Of a stretch of 64,000 bases of DNA, positions 8,601 to 17,476 are shown in pieces. The position numbers and the translations under genes were made by a program. How positions within the stretch are numbered: position 1 is the first letter of the stretch; each line of letters opens with the position of its first letter. This DNA is from Vibrio ponticus (GTDB lineage: Bacteria; Pseudomonadota; Gammaproteobacteria; Enterobacterales; Vibrionaceae), in assembly GCF_009938225.1 (NCBI RefSeq), contig NZ_AP019658.1:372001-436000 (forward strand), written 5' to 3'. Under the pieces are notes generated by a model. It did not search any database, was not told the DNA's origin, and saw only the letters and a program-made list of their open reading frames with translations.

Positions 8601-9620
8601 ATGACATTATTTCTAGATGTAGATGCACTATCCAAATTAGTAAAAGCTCAAGGTTGTGAGACCTTTATGGGCGGTTTACTCGAGTACATGCAACAGGACT
8701 TTTCTCGTTGGGAAGAGTTCGATAAATCTGCTCGCACGGCAGCACATAGTGAAGTGGGGGTGATTGAACTTATGCCAGTGGCTGATCAGCAAAACTACGG
8801 GTTTAAATTTGTAAATGGTCACCCATCAAACCCTAAGCACGGTCTCTCTACCGTTATGGCGTTTGGCGCATTAGCCGATGTGGCGACAGGCTACCCTCGA
8901 TTATTGTGTGAGATGACCATTTCGACCGGTCTGCGCACTGCGGTTACTTCGGTAATGGCGGCGAAAGCGTTGACTCGCCCAGATTCTAAAGTGATGGGCT
9001 TGATTGGTTGTGGTGCGCAGAGCGAGTTTCAATCGATTGCTTTTCATAAATTACTTGGCATCACTGAGTTACGTATCTTTGATATTGATAGCGCAGCGAT
9101 GGATAAATTGGCGAATCACTTACTAGCATACCCAGAGCTTAAAGTGGTTGCGGCAAACTCAGCCAAAGAGTGTGTTCAAGGTGCAGATATCGTTACAACC
9201 GTAACCGCAGATAAAGCTTACGCAACTATTCTGACTCCAGATATGGTTGAGGCGGGCATGCACATTAACGGTGTGGGTGGTGATTGTCCGGGCAAAACGG
9301 AGCTGCATATTGATGTGCTGCGTGCAGGCAAAATCTTTGTTGAGCATGAGCCACAAACTCGTGTTGAAGGAGATATTCAACAACTGCCTGCCGAGCATAA
9401 GGTGAATCCATTGTGGGAAGTGATTGCAGGTAAAGCTCAAGGGCGTGATAGCGCTGAGCAAATTACCATTTTTGATTCAGTAGGCTTCGCACTCGAAGAT
9501 CTTTCGGTATTGCGTTACACCTATGATTTGGCAACTGAGCTAAATATCGGCGAGCAGATCGAAATTGTGCCGCGCATGGCAAACCCGAAAGATCTGTTTG
9601 GCTTGATGATGAGCCGCTAG
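8601..9620 (+). CDS. Ornithine cyclodeaminase / mu-crystallin family protein
   Basis: 339 residues from ATG 8601. The NAD-binding Rossmann motif is visible as GLIGCGAQSEFQ near residues 133-144, followed by LRIFDIDSAAMDKL. Upstream of it STGLRTAVTSVMAAKAL is the conserved family segment that binds nucleotide and substrate. Ornithine cyclodeaminases turn ornithine into proline and ammonia; other family members are imine reductases or dehydrogenases, so the reaction is not certain. A GTG at 8538 would add 21 residues but has no better ribosome site. Divergent from an Lrp-type regulator. A strong hairpin terminator follows at 9652. Confidence 0.88.
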   Translation: MTLFLDVDALSKLVKAQGCETFMGGLLEYMQQDFSRWEEFDKSARTAAHSEVGVIELMPVADQQNYGFKFVNGHPSNPKHGLSTVMAFGALADVATGYPRLLCEMTISTGLRTAVTSVMAAKALTRPDSKVMGLIGCGAQSEFQSIAFHKLLGITELRIFDIDSAAMDKLANHLLAYPELKVVAANSAKECVQGADIVTTVTADKAYATILTPDMVEAGMHINGVGGDCPGKTELHIDVLRAGKIFVEHEPQTRVEGDIQQLPAEHKVNPLWEVIAGKAQGRDSAEQITIFDSVGFALEDLSVLRYTYDLATELNIGEQIEIVPRMANPKDLFGLMMSR

Positions 9621-9651
9621 ACCTAATGATTGCTGAATTGAAGTTATAACC

Positions 9652-9681
9652 AAGGCGAACTAAAAAGTTCGCCTTTGCTTT
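9652..9681 (+). terminator. Intrinsic terminator after the OCD-like gene
   Basis: AAGGCGAACT / AGTTCGCCTT, 10-bp perfect stem with a 4-base A loop, followed by TGCTTTT. It lies 31 bp after the stop at 9620. Confidence 0.88.
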
Positions 9682-9725
9682 TATAAGCGCTGACAAGTTA
9701 GTATGGAAAATTGCATCAGCCCGCG

Positions 9726-10667
9726 ATGGACCGCCAAATGACACCTCAAATCAAACATCAAATGACCTCGACCGTTTGGGGCATGCTTATACTGCTTTCA
9801 ATATTGTGGGGCGGGTCCTTTTTCTTTGTCGGCGTCGCAGTCAATGAATTGCCACCGTTGATTATTGTCACGTTGCGCGTGAGTTTAGCCGCTCTAACGC
9901 TTTGGGTGATTGCATTGCTCACGGGGCATCGTCCTCCCAAAGATTACCGTGTATGGGCAGCCTTTCTTGGTATGGGGCTTCTCAATAATGTGATTCCATT
10001 TCTGCTGATTGTTTGGGGGCAAACTCAGATTGCTTCTGGTTTAGCGTCAATTCTAAACGCCGCGACGCCAATATTTGGCGTGGTGGTCGCAGGTCTCTTT
10101 TTACCGGATGAAAAGCCCACATCTCTTAAAGTGTTGGGGGTGGTGATTGGCTTTATTGGTGTGGTGACCATGATAGGTTTACCGGCATTGGGCGGCGAAA
10201 GTCCTTTGCTGGCACAGCTAGCGATATTAGGCGCAAGCACCAGCTACGCGTTTGCCAGTGTGCATGGTCGACGCTTTAAAGCGATGAAGATCAGTCTAAT
10301 CATGTTGGCAGCCGGGCAGGTGACCGCATCGAGTCTGGTTTTATTGCCTATCGCACTGGTGGTAGAAAGCCCAAGTTTGTTTGCCAATGTAAGCTTGCAT
10401 ACTTGGCTGGCAATTTTGGGTCTGGCGGTGGTCTCGACCGCGCTGGCTTACATGTTGTACTTTAAGATCTTAGAGCTTGCTGGTGCGACGAATGTTTTAT
10501 TGGTAACGCTATTAGTGCCGGTCTCTGCAATTTTACTTGGCGTCGTATTTTTGGATGAATCCTTGCAGCCAATCCACTTAATTGGCATGGCGCTTATCGC
10601 GCTTGGCTTGTCAGCGATTGACGGGCGACTTTGGCAAAAGCTGCGTAATCGAGCGCGAGCAAACTAG
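9726..10667 (+). CDS. DMT superfamily transporter (EamA)
   Basis: 313 residues with ten predicted membrane segments in two EamA repeats of five helices (about 20-150 and 165-300). The first helix region reads LSILWGGSFFFVGVAV and the second repeat ends with LVPVSAILLGVVFLDE, a usual EamA signature. Such proteins export amino acids, metabolites or drugs. The start is uncertain: ATGs at 9726 and 9738 are both possible and no clear ribosome site decides. It faces an Lrp-type regulator gene at its 3' end, which may control an exporter of amino acids (weak inference). Confidence 0.92.
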   Translation: MDRQMTPQIKHQMTSTVWGMLILLSILWGGSFFFVGVAVNELPPLIIVTLRVSLAALTLWVIALLTGHRPPKDYRVWAAFLGMGLLNNVIPFLLIVWGQTQIASGLASILNAATPIFGVVVAGLFLPDEKPTSLKVLGVVIGFIGVVTMIGLPALGGESPLLAQLAILGASTSYAFASVHGRRFKAMKISLIMLAAGQVTASSLVLLPIALVVESPSLFANVSLHTWLAILGLAVVSTALAYMLYFKILELAGATNVLLVTLLVPVSAILLGVVFLDESLQPIHLIGMALIALGLSAIDGRLWQKLRNRARAN

Positions 10668-10698
10668 CCCGATTACAACGTCACGACTTCGAATGCTG

Positions 10699-11166
10699 TC
10701 AGTCAGGCATGTTAATAGGTAACGCGCTGGTATGTTTGACCTCATCCAAGACAAATAAAGTCTGTGCTTCCCTGACCTCGGGGAAGCTACGCAGCTCTTT
10801 TAAGATAAACTGTGACAACTCTTTGTTGGTGCGAGCAACCACTTTCATTAGGTGGTCATAAGGACCAGATAGTGAGTAACACTCTAAGATGAGTGGGTGT
10901 TCGCAAGCCGCTTTTTTAAACTCATCAAACGCGGCTTCATTACGTTGGTCAATACTTACTTGGATAAACGCGACCACACCAAATCCTGCTTTCTCGGCAT
11001 CCAACATTGCACCGTACTGTTTGATCACTCCGGTTTCTTCTAATTGCTTGGTACGCCTTAAACACGTGGATTCAGACATATCCGTGGCTTTAGCCAATTC
11101 AACAATGGATTTTCGACCATTCTCTTGCAGATGAGAGAGTATCTTTTTGTCTTGTTTAGTCAGCAT
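10699..11166 (-). CDS. Lrp/AsnC family regulator
   Basis: 155 residues from ATG 11166, which has a good GAAGGA ribosome site; a slightly longer frame to 11181 does not. The N-terminal winged helix (LTKQDKKILSHLQENGRKS then SESTCLRRTKQLEETGVI) is typical of the family, and the RAM ligand domain ends with a variable tail. It is a different paralogue from the one at 7922. It lies convergent to the EamA exporter and divergent from the OsmC-like gene, either of which might be its target. Function as a DNA-binding amino-acid sensor is family knowledge; the ligand is unknown. Confidence 0.93.
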   Translation of the reverse strand: MLTKQDKKILSHLQENGRKSIVELAKATDMSESTCLRRTKQLEETGVIKQYGAMLDAEKAGFGVVAFIQVSIDQRNEAAFDEFKKAACEHPLILECYSLSGPYDHLMKVVARTNKELSQFILKELRSFPEVREAQTLFVLDEVKHTSALPINMPD

Positions 11167-11304
11167 GACGTAATCCTTCAAAATGACAGGTAGATATGAA
11201 TGAAGCCACCATAATAGCTTGAATTAGAGGCGACTTTGACGACTAAATTCACATCTTTTCGCATAAAATCTATTCAGCGTTACGGATTAAACAAGGAACA
11301 ATTA

Positions 11305-11901
11305 ATGGCAACAGAAAAGTTTTTCCACGTGGGTGAATTAAACGCAGAGCAACCCCAACCGACTCAATATGAACCATCAAAGTTTGCGAAAGCGCGTCAT
11401 CCAGAGCCTTATCGTTTTGAAGTAAACTTAACCGCTGAAGCGGGTGATATGCAGAAAAAAACCGGCGTCGTATCCGTCAACATTCCCGGTTTTAGCCCAG
11501 TCAAACTCTATTGCGATGAACAGCCACCAGTGGGTAATGATACCGCTCCGCCGCCGCTTGCGTTCTTTTCTGCGGGAATTGGTTTCTGTTTGATGACACA
11601 TTTAACCGACATTTTGAATGCACGTAAAATCCAAGTGGATTCACTGAAGTTAGAGCAACGTATTGTGTTTAAAACTAATCTAGGTCACATGCGCGACCAC
11701 GGTTACATGACCGATGGCGGTTGTGACATCGTTGAAACACACGTGATCATTGAAAGCCCTGAGCCAGAAGAGAAGATCAAAGATCTGCTCAATGAAGCGG
11801 AAAATGGCTGTATGGCACACTATGCATTGCGAAATCCAATTCCTTGGTCAACTAGACTGGTTTATAACGGAGAAGAAGTAATTAGCCGTAGTGGTAACTA
11901 G
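11305..11901 (+). CDS. OsmC family protein
   Basis: 198 residues from ATG 11305, chosen for the AAGGA site eight bases upstream; the longer frame from 11236 lacks one. The OsmC/YhfA fold is suggested by PPPLAFFSAGIGFCLMTHL near residues 90-108, carrying a conserved Cys at the start of the long helix, and by the closing ENGCMAHYALRNP, which has the second Cys. OsmC-like proteins reduce organic peroxides through this Cys pair. Both cysteines are present, so the enzyme may be active. It is followed by a strong terminator at 11945. Confidence 0.85.
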   Translation: MATEKFFHVGELNAEQPQPTQYEPSKFAKARHPEPYRFEVNLTAEAGDMQKKTGVVSVNIPGFSPVKLYCDEQPPVGNDTAPPPLAFFSAGIGFCLMTHLTDILNARKIQVDSLKLEQRIVFKTNLGHMRDHGYMTDGGCDIVETHVIIESPEPEEKIKDLLNEAENGCMAHYALRNPIPWSTRLVYNGEEVISRSGN

Positions 11902-11944
11902 TCACGATTTCGTTGATCTTTATTAATAGTAGTGATGGACGTTT

Positions 11945-11980
11945 GCGCAAATATTTACGTTAGGTATTTGCGCTTTTTTT
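11945..11980 (+). terminator. Intrinsic terminator after the OsmC-like gene
   Basis: GCGCAAATA / TATTTGCGC perfect 9-bp stem with an 11-base loop, directly followed by seven T residues. A textbook Rho-independent terminator 43 bp after the stop. Confidence 0.92.
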
Positions 11981-12055
11981 ATATTTTACAGGAGGCGTTA
12001 TTTAAATTAAGCCGCTTAGTTTCAGCTTGAACATGTACTGTTTGGCAATACTAAA

Positions 12056-12071
12056 TGTGCGTAATGTCACA
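12056..12071. promoter_or_regulatory. Candidate CRP site upstream of the flavin reductase gene
   Basis: TGTGC-GTAATG-TCACA matches the CRP consensus TGTGA-N6-TCACA at nine of ten core positions. It lies about 395 bp before the ATG at 12466 in a 564-bp gap (11902-12465). The gap also holds the terminator at 11945-11980 and an inverted repeat at 12380-12441, and no supported gene. Confidence 0.45.
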
Positions 12072-12379
12072 TATTTGATGGTGACTATAATTGACCTATC
12101 CCGTCGTTATTGCCACTGAAGTCATTGGCGCTGTGGGCAGAGGTTTATGGGGTTGAGTTCTAAACAATTTCAATAATATCATTCTCTTAATATAAAAATT
12201 GCCTTGGATGATAGAGTGTTTCAACTGTTTCTGAGAGTTTGCCGCTGCGTTAAATAATGTATCCATCATGCAGCAATACATAAGTTAATGCGCGTTAAGC
12301 ATAGTAAAAATGCAAACTATTCATTTTACTCATAATGTTAAAGGACTAGTATTTTGGAGTCTTCAGAGTGCCTATTTGG

Positions 12380-12441
12380 TTCTCATATCAAAAATACTTC
12401 CGCCACGTAAAACTGAACGATAAGTACGTTTCATATGAGAA
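12380..12441 (+). promoter_or_regulatory. Long-range inverted repeat just before the flavin reductase gene
   Basis: TTCTCATAT at 12380-12388 and its exact complement ATATGAGAA at 12433-12441 flank a 44-base spacer, ending about 12 bases before the AAGGAA ribosome site. It could be two operator half-sites or a leader RNA stem. Confidence 0.35.
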
Positions 12442-12465
12442 TTAATCTGTATAAGGAAACTACCT

Positions 12466-15400
12466 ATGGCTCAGTTAGTCGATGAAATTGTATTTCAGTC
12501 CGGGGTCAAGCTAAATAACCGTATCGTGATGGCGCCAATGACCATCCAATCTGCGTTTTTTGATGGTGGCGTTACTCAAGAAATGATCAATTACTACGCG
12601 GCACGCTCAGGTGATGCAGCGGCGATCATTGTCGAGAGTGCGTTTGTTGAAAACTATGGTCGAGCATTTCCAGGTGCGCTAGGTATCGACACCGACAGTA
12701 AAATTGCTGGCTTAGCGAAATTGGCAGCGGCAATCAAAGCCAAAGGTTCAAAAGCGATTTTGCAGATCTACCATGCTGGTCGTATGGCAAACCCTGAATT
12801 TAACGGTGGTCATCAGCCAATTTCTGCCAGCCCTGTAGCGGCTTTGCGCGACAATGCTGAAACGCCACTTGAGATGACCAAAGATCAAGTCGAAGCGATG
12901 ATCGACAAGTTCGGTGATGCAGTAAGACGCGCTATCGTCGCTGGCTTTGATGGTGTCGAAATCCATGGCGCTAATACCTACCTCATTCAGCAGTTCTTTT
13001 CACCACACTCAAACCGTCGCCGCGATAAGTGGGGCGGTAATATCGAAAAGCGCACTAGGTTCCCACTAGAAATATTGGCGAAGACTAAGCAAGTTGTCGC
13101 TGAGCACAATAAAACCGAGTTTGTCATTGGTTACCGATTCTCACCGGAAGAAATTGAACAACCGGGTATTCGCTTTGACGATACCATGTTCTTACTCGAT
13201 AAGCTTGCCGCGCACGGTTTGGACTACTTCCATTTCTCAATGGGCAGTTGGCTGCGTAATTCGATTGTTACGCCAGAAGATCAACAGCCACTGATTGATA
13301 AATACCGTCAGATGCAATCTGAATACGTCGCGAAAGTGCCAGTGATTGGTGTGGGTGGTATTGCCCAGCGCGTGCATGCTGATAAAGCCCTAGAGCAGGG
13401 CTACGATATGGTGAGTATCGGTAAAGGCTACTTAGTTGAGCCAACTTGGGCTGGTAAAGTTCTGCGTGATGAGCCTTGCGCTGAGTTTGCGGACATTGCC
13501 CAGCAAGATGCGTTGCAAATTCCAACTCCGCTGTGGGAAATCATGGATTACATGATTGTCGACAGTGCGGCAGAAGCGTTGAAACACCAACGCATTAAAG
13601 AACTGCAAAATGTGCCAATCAAGTTTAACTCTGGTCAATATACAGCGTATGGACGTGGTCACAATGGCGACTTACCGGTTACGGTAACCTTCTCTGAGGA
13701 TCAAATCCTTGAAATCGTTGTCGATTCTTCAAAAGAGTCGGATGGTATCGCAAACCCAGCGTTCGAGCGTATTCCACAGCAGATCCTTGATGGACAGACG
13801 CTTAACATCGATGTGATTTCAGGGGCGACAGTAAGTAGCCAAGCTGTATTAGATGGGGTGTCCAATGCGGTTGATTTAGCTGGTGGTAACTCAGAAGCAT
13901 TGCGCTGCAAGGCAAAAGAAGCGGTGGTATGGTCTTCGAAAACCATTAAAGAAACGGTGGATGTCGTCGTCGTCGGCGGCGGTGGTGCGGGTTTAAGTGC
14001 AGCACTGACAGCACTTGATAAAGGCAAGTCTGTTATCTTGCTGGAAAAATTCCCAGCGATTGGCGGTAACACGGTTCGTACCGGTGGTTGGGTCAACGCT
14101 GCAGAGCCTGCATGGCAAAATGATTTCCCAGCTCTACCGGGTGAAAAAGAGACCTTAATGCTTTTGGCGAAAACGCCAGAATCTGAGTTTGTTGGTCAGT
14201 ACCTTGAAGATTTCCGCGTACTAAAATCTCAGCTTGATGATTACTTTACCGCTTTGGCTAATGGTGAGCAGTACTTGTTTGACTCTGTTGAACTACACCG
14301 TATTCAAACCTATCTAGGTGGTAAGCGCACTGACTTAAATGGCGAGGCGATTTTTGGTCAATATGATTTGGTTGAAACGCTGACTTCTCGCTCGATGGAA
14401 TCGATTGATTGGTTGAGTGACAAAGGTATCGACTTTGACCGCAGTGTGGTTGAAATCCCTGTAGGGGCGTTGTGGCGCCGTGCTCATAAACCAAAGCGTC
14501 CAAAAGGTGTTGAGTTTGTCGATAAACTGCAAAAACGCATTCAAGAGCAAAATGGTCGTATCATTACCGATACGCGCGCGACAGATTTGATTGTTGAAGA
14601 GGGCAAAGTCGTTGGTATCAATGCGGTTCAAGCGAACGGAACTCGATTAGAGCTGCGCATTAACCATGGTGTAGTGCTGGCGTCTGGCGGTTTTGGCGCG
14701 AATACGCAGATGATCAAAAAGTACAATACCTATTGGAAAGAGATCGCCGATGATATCAAAACCACTAACTCTCCAGCTCTCGTAGGCGATGGCATTGAAA
14801 TCGGCGAGAAAGCGGGCGCTGAATTGGTGGGTATGGGCTTTGTGCAATTAATGCCAGTAGGCGATCCTAAATCTGGCGCTCTGCTAACAGGTTTGATCGT
14901 TCCGCCAGAGAACTTTGTCTTTGTTAACCAACAAGGTAAGCGTTTTGTTGATGAATGTGGTAGCCGTGATGTGTTGTCATCCGCCTTCTTTGACAATGGT
15001 GGTCTGATTTACATGATTGCCGATGAGAATATCCGCCAAACTGCGGCGAACACATCTGATGAAACCATTGAGCGCGAAATCAAAGAGGGCATCATCATTC
15101 AAGCCGATACGCTTGAAGAGCTAGCTGAAAAGATTGGTGTTCCGGCAGAGCAGTTAACCGAGACGATTGCTCAGTACAATCACTGTGTTGAACAAGGGCA
15201 AGATCCAGAGTTCCATAAGAGTGCGTTTGGTTTGAAAGTCCAGCAGGCACCATTCTACGCCACACCACGTCAACCATCGGTTCACCACACTATGGGTGGT
15301 TTGAAGATTGACACCAAGGCGCGTGTTATTGGCACTGATGGTCATGCTATTCAAGGGCTATACGCGGCAGGTGAGGTGACTGGGGGTATCCACGCGGGTA

Positions 15401-15480
15401 ACCGTTTGGGTGGTAACGCACTCATCGATATCTTCACTTACGGTCGTATTGCGGGTGAGAGCGCTGCGGATTCAATTTAA
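12466..15480 (+). CDS. NADH-dependent fumarate/acrylate reductase-type flavoprotein (OYE + FMN-bind + FAD domains)
   Basis: 1004 residues, no signal peptide, cytoplasmic. Three modules are visible. An Old-Yellow-Enzyme NADH:flavin oxidoreductase barrel covers about 1-345 (HAGR 103-106, EIHGANTYLIQQFFSPHSN, GVGGI). An FMN-bind domain covers about 385-465 with the ApbE target motif DVISGAT at 449-455, Thr455 being the likely covalent FMN acceptor. A fumarate-reductase-type FAD domain runs from about 498 (GGGGAGLSAA) to the end, with the HHTMGG substrate-site motif. The same order is known in NADH:fumarate reductase of Klebsiella and in Vibrio NADH:acrylate/cinnamate reductases. Electrons from NADH would pass through FMN to an unsaturated carboxylate as anaerobic acceptor. 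The acceptor (fumarate, acrylate, cinnamate, urocanate) is not settled. The apbE gene follows 87 bp downstream. Confidence 0.9.
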   Translation: MAQLVDEIVFQSGVKLNNRIVMAPMTIQSAFFDGGVTQEMINYYAARSGDAAAIIVESAFVENYGRAFPGALGIDTDSKIAGLAKLAAAIKAKGSKAILQIYHAGRMANPEFNGGHQPISASPVAALRDNAETPLEMTKDQVEAMIDKFGDAVRRAIVAGFDGVEIHGANTYLIQQFFSPHSNRRRDKWGGNIEKRTRFPLEILAKTKQVVAEHNKTEFVIGYRFSPEEIEQPGIRFDDTMFLLDKLAAHGLDYFHFSMGSWLRNSIVTPEDQQPLIDKYRQMQSEYVAKVPVIGVGGIAQRVHADKALEQGYDMVSIGKGYLVEPTWAGKVLRDEPCAEFADIAQQDALQIPTPLWEIMDYMIVDSAAEALKHQRIKELQNVPIKFNSGQYTAYGRGHNGDLPVTVTFSEDQILEIVVDSSKESDGIANPAFERIPQQILDGQTLNIDVISGATVSSQAVLDGVSNAVDLAGGNSEALRCKAKEAVVWSSKTIKETVDVVVVGGGGAGLSAALTALDKGKSVILLEKFPAIGGNTVRTGGWVNAAEPAWQNDFPALPGEKETLMLLAKTPESEFVGQYLEDFRVLKSQLDDYFTALANGEQYLFDSVELHRIQTYLGGKRTDLNGEAIFGQYDLVETLTSRSMESIDWLSDKGIDFDRSVVEIPVGALWRRAHKPKRPKGVEFVDKLQKRIQEQNGRIITDTRATDLIVEEGKVVGINAVQANGTRLELRINHGVVLASGGFGANTQMIKKYNTYWKEIADDIKTTNSPALVGDGIEIGEKAGAELVGMGFVQLMPVGDPKSGALLTGLIVPPENFVFVNQQGKRFVDECGSRDVLSSAFFDNGGLIYMIADENIRQTAANTSDETIEREIKEGIIIQADTLEELAEKIGVPAEQLTETIAQYNHCVEQGQDPEFHKSAFGLKVQQAPFYATPRQPSVHHTMGGLKIDTKARVIGTDGHAIQGLYAAGEVTGGIHAGNRLGGNALIDIFTYGRIAGESAADSI

Positions 15481-15502
15481 TTATCTGAATTTTTAGCGAG
15501 AT

Positions 15503-15535
15503 AGGGGGGAGCGACGCTTCCCTCTTTTTTCTTTT
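15503..15535 (+). terminator. Intrinsic (possibly partial) terminator between the flavin reductase and apbE
   Basis: A G-rich/C-rich stem (AGGGGGGAGCG with CGCTTCCCTCT, two G-T wobbles) followed by six T residues and CTTTTT. It lies 22 bp after the reductase stop and about 30 bp before apbE, so it may lower, rather than abolish, apbE expression relative to the reductase. Confidence 0.7.
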
Positions 15536-15567
15536 TAGTCAGCGAGTTAGCAGAAAGTAGAAGCTGT

Positions 15568-16518
15568 ATGACCAATTACCGCACCAGTTTTCAGATGATG
15601 GGAACCATTATTGAATTAGTGGTTTATCACCCAAATGGTGAGCAACTGATTCGACAGGCTTACCAACAACTTCAGAATTATGCCCAGCGTTTTACAGTGA
15701 ATCAGCCAAACTCTGAATTGATGGCGGTGAATCACAACGCGGGTATCGCTCCAGTTACGGTTGAAGATGACTTGTTCCAATTGATCAAGCTGGCAAAAGC
15801 GCGCAGCCAAGATCTCAATAACCCTTTCAACATTGCGATTGGTCCGTTAGTCAAAGCTTGGCGAATCGGTTTTAACGACGCCAAAGTGCCGAGTCAAAAT
15901 GAAATCAAAGCCAAGCTTGGTTTGGTCGACCCAACGAATATCTTGCTGGATGAAGCGAATAAGTCCGTCTATTTAAGCCAAGTCGGGATGGAGATTGACC
16001 TTGGAGCAATCGCCAAAGGTTACTTCGCTGATCAAGTAAAACGTACGTTAGTTGATGCGGGTGTCGAGCATGGTTTTATTAGTCTTGGTGGCAATGTGCT
16101 GACTATTGGCTATTCACCGAAAAACAGCAACCACGCTTGGAATGTCGGCATTCAGAATCCACTAGCCGCACGTGGCGATGTGTTACGTGCGGTGCCTTTG
16201 AAAGGTATGTCTATGGTCACTTCGGGTATTAACGAGCGCTATTTTGATGTTGATGGTCAGCGTTACCATCATCTGTTGGATGCAAGGACAGGCATGCCAA
16301 TTACCACTGAAATTGCCAGTTTGACCATCATTTCCGAGCAATCGGTCGATGGCGAGATATGGAGTACAGCAGGCTTTTTACCGAGTGTGGCTGAGGCAAT
16401 GGATTACATTAATGTGCAAGCGGGCATTGAAGCCGTCGCAGTATCAAAGGAGGGGGAAGTGTCAGTGACGAACGGTTTAGTGGATCAAGGCGGGATGATT
16501 GTGCCCGCCGAGTTTTGA
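15568..16518 (+). CDS. apbE: FAD:protein FMN transferase (ApbE family)
   Basis: 316 residues without a signal peptide or lipobox, unlike the periplasmic ApbE lipoproteins, so it should act in the cytoplasm. Visible family motifs: FNIAIGPLVKAWRIG (about 90-104), the strongly conserved EIDLGAIAKGYFAD (about 138-151), SLGGNV and HHLLDARTGMP (about 235-245). The enzyme moves FMN from FAD to a Thr/Ser in a D-x-x-[ST]-G-A-[ST] motif, and exactly this motif sits in the gene before it. The neighbour is therefore its probable substrate. Cytoplasmic ApbE versions linked to soluble flavin reductases are known. Confidence 0.92.
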   Translation: MTNYRTSFQMMGTIIELVVYHPNGEQLIRQAYQQLQNYAQRFTVNQPNSELMAVNHNAGIAPVTVEDDLFQLIKLAKARSQDLNNPFNIAIGPLVKAWRIGFNDAKVPSQNEIKAKLGLVDPTNILLDEANKSVYLSQVGMEIDLGAIAKGYFADQVKRTLVDAGVEHGFISLGGNVLTIGYSPKNSNHAWNVGIQNPLAARGDVLRAVPLKGMSMVTSGINERYFDVDGQRYHHLLDARTGMPITTEIASLTIISEQSVDGEIWSTAGFLPSVAEAMDYINVQAGIEAVAVSKEGEVSVTNGLVDQGGMIVPAEF

Positions 16519-16542
16519 ATATATTGCCGCTAGGACTTGGCA

Positions 16543-16704
16543 TCAATCATCCGCACCGCATTTGGCGCATTCTTGATAGGTGCGTTCACCTTCACTGATC
16601 ACCACATAGCTACTGACGCACTTGTCGCACAAAGCCAGTTTCGGGTAGGCGATTTTCTCTTTCTTAGAGCTGATATCGCCTTCGGTAACGTAAAATTGTC
16701 TCAT
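16543..16704 (-). CDS. Small CxxC...CxxC zinc-ribbon-like protein
   Basis: A 53-residue frame from ATG 16704 to TGA 16543. It begins MRQFYVTEGDISSKKEK and carries two CxxC pairs, LCDKC near residues 28-32 and ECAKCGAD near the end, spaced as in a compact zinc ribbon. The regular Cys spacing, charged composition and lack of any overlapping gene argue for a real gene. No strong ribosome site is seen. Function is unknown; a metal-binding adaptor or nucleic-acid-binding mini-protein is possible. It lies convergent with apbE. Confidence 0.6.
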   Translation of the reverse strand: MRQFYVTEGDISSKKEKIAYPKLALCDKCVSSYVVISEGERTYQECAKCGADD

Positions 16705-16845
16705 GAATTGCAATTATTAGCTGTGAGAGAGGATGGAGTATAACTGGCTTGATGCGGTTTGTCTTGCTAGCAGCTGCTTCCATCAAAGCTTTTGTATAGA
16801 GGTAGCAGCGCCAGCATAGTAGGGGAATTAACTCGGCATTAAATG

Positions 16846-17391
16846 CTATTCATTCGTTATTTCACTGACACTTAATATCTGCGCAATGTTGGCTACTTCA
16901 GCGAGTGCTGTTTGATGTACCACTTCCGCGGGAATCACTTGGTCGAAAAGTGGTAGTGCGCAAGTGGCGCAAGCATTGTGAGCGATAGTTGCTTTAAGAC
17001 CGTACTCGATGGTCGCACGTGCTGTGCTACTCACACACATATGGGTCATCATTCCTGCAAGAACCACATCAGTTATACCTTGCTCATTGAGAACTTGAGC
17101 TAAGTTGGTGGCCGCGAAAGCATTAGGATAGTGCTTGATAATGACGGTTTCACCGTCTTTAGGTGCCACAGTCGGGTGGATTTTTTGTCCTTCAGTGCCT
17201 TCTAACATAAATCCAAGCTCTGGGCTGGCGGCAAGGTGTTGAATGTGGATGATTGGTTGCTCAGTTTGACGAAAGTGTGTTAGCAATTTTTGCGCGTTAA
17301 GTGCCGCTTTACTCGGTTCAAAAAGCGTCATTGCGCCACCTTCAAAATAGTCATTCTGAATATCGATAATGATTAGTGCTTGTTTAGTCAT
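16846..17391 (-). CDS. Isochorismatase-like cysteine hydrolase
   Basis: 181 residues covering the complete alpha/beta fold of the family. The catalytic triad is readable as Asp10 (IIIDIQNDYF), Lys86 (VIIKHYPNAF) and Cys119 (GMMTHMCVSSTARA), with the usual cis-peptide region before the Cys. The family includes nicotinamidases, ureidoacrylate hydrolases and many enzymes of unknown substrate. It is divergent from a GATase1/AraC-type regulator gene, a pairing frequently seen, where the regulator controls the hydrolase. The substrate is not known. Confidence 0.9.
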   Translation of the reverse strand: MTKQALIIIDIQNDYFEGGAMTLFEPSKAALNAQKLLTHFRQTEQPIIHIQHLAASPELGFMLEGTEGQKIHPTVAPKDGETVIIKHYPNAFAATNLAQVLNEQGITDVVLAGMMTHMCVSSTARATIEYGLKATIAHNACATCALPLFDQVIPAEVVHQTALAEVANIAQILSVSEITNE

Positions 17392-17447
17392 AGGTGCTCT
17401 CCTTGATTTGATGTGGTTACTTTACACCCAGTACCAGCCATTTATAA

Positions 17448-17462
17448 TGTCCCAAATGGACA
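17448..17462. promoter_or_regulatory. Perfect inverted repeat between hydrolase and AraC-type regulator
   Basis: TGTCC-CAAAT-GGACA, a perfect 5-5-5 inverted repeat, 15 bp before the AAGG ribosome site of the regulator and 57 bp from the hydrolase start. Its place in an 85-bp divergent gap makes it a good candidate operator for the AraC-type regulator. Confidence 0.5.
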
Positions 17463-17476
17463 ATTTAAGGTCAGAT

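Noticed and set aside
12096..12281. 61-codon minus-strand frame in the gap before the flavoprotein gene
   Set aside because: No ribosome site, low-complexity composition and no recognisable pattern; treated as chance.
13268..14096. Several minus-strand frames of 76-131 codons inside the 1004-residue flavoprotein gene
   Set aside because: They are antisense to a well-supported long gene, have no family motifs and no start signals.
16537..16743. Plus-strand frame of 68 codons after apbE
   Set aside because: It is antisense to the better supported CxxC...CxxC small gene at 16543-16704.
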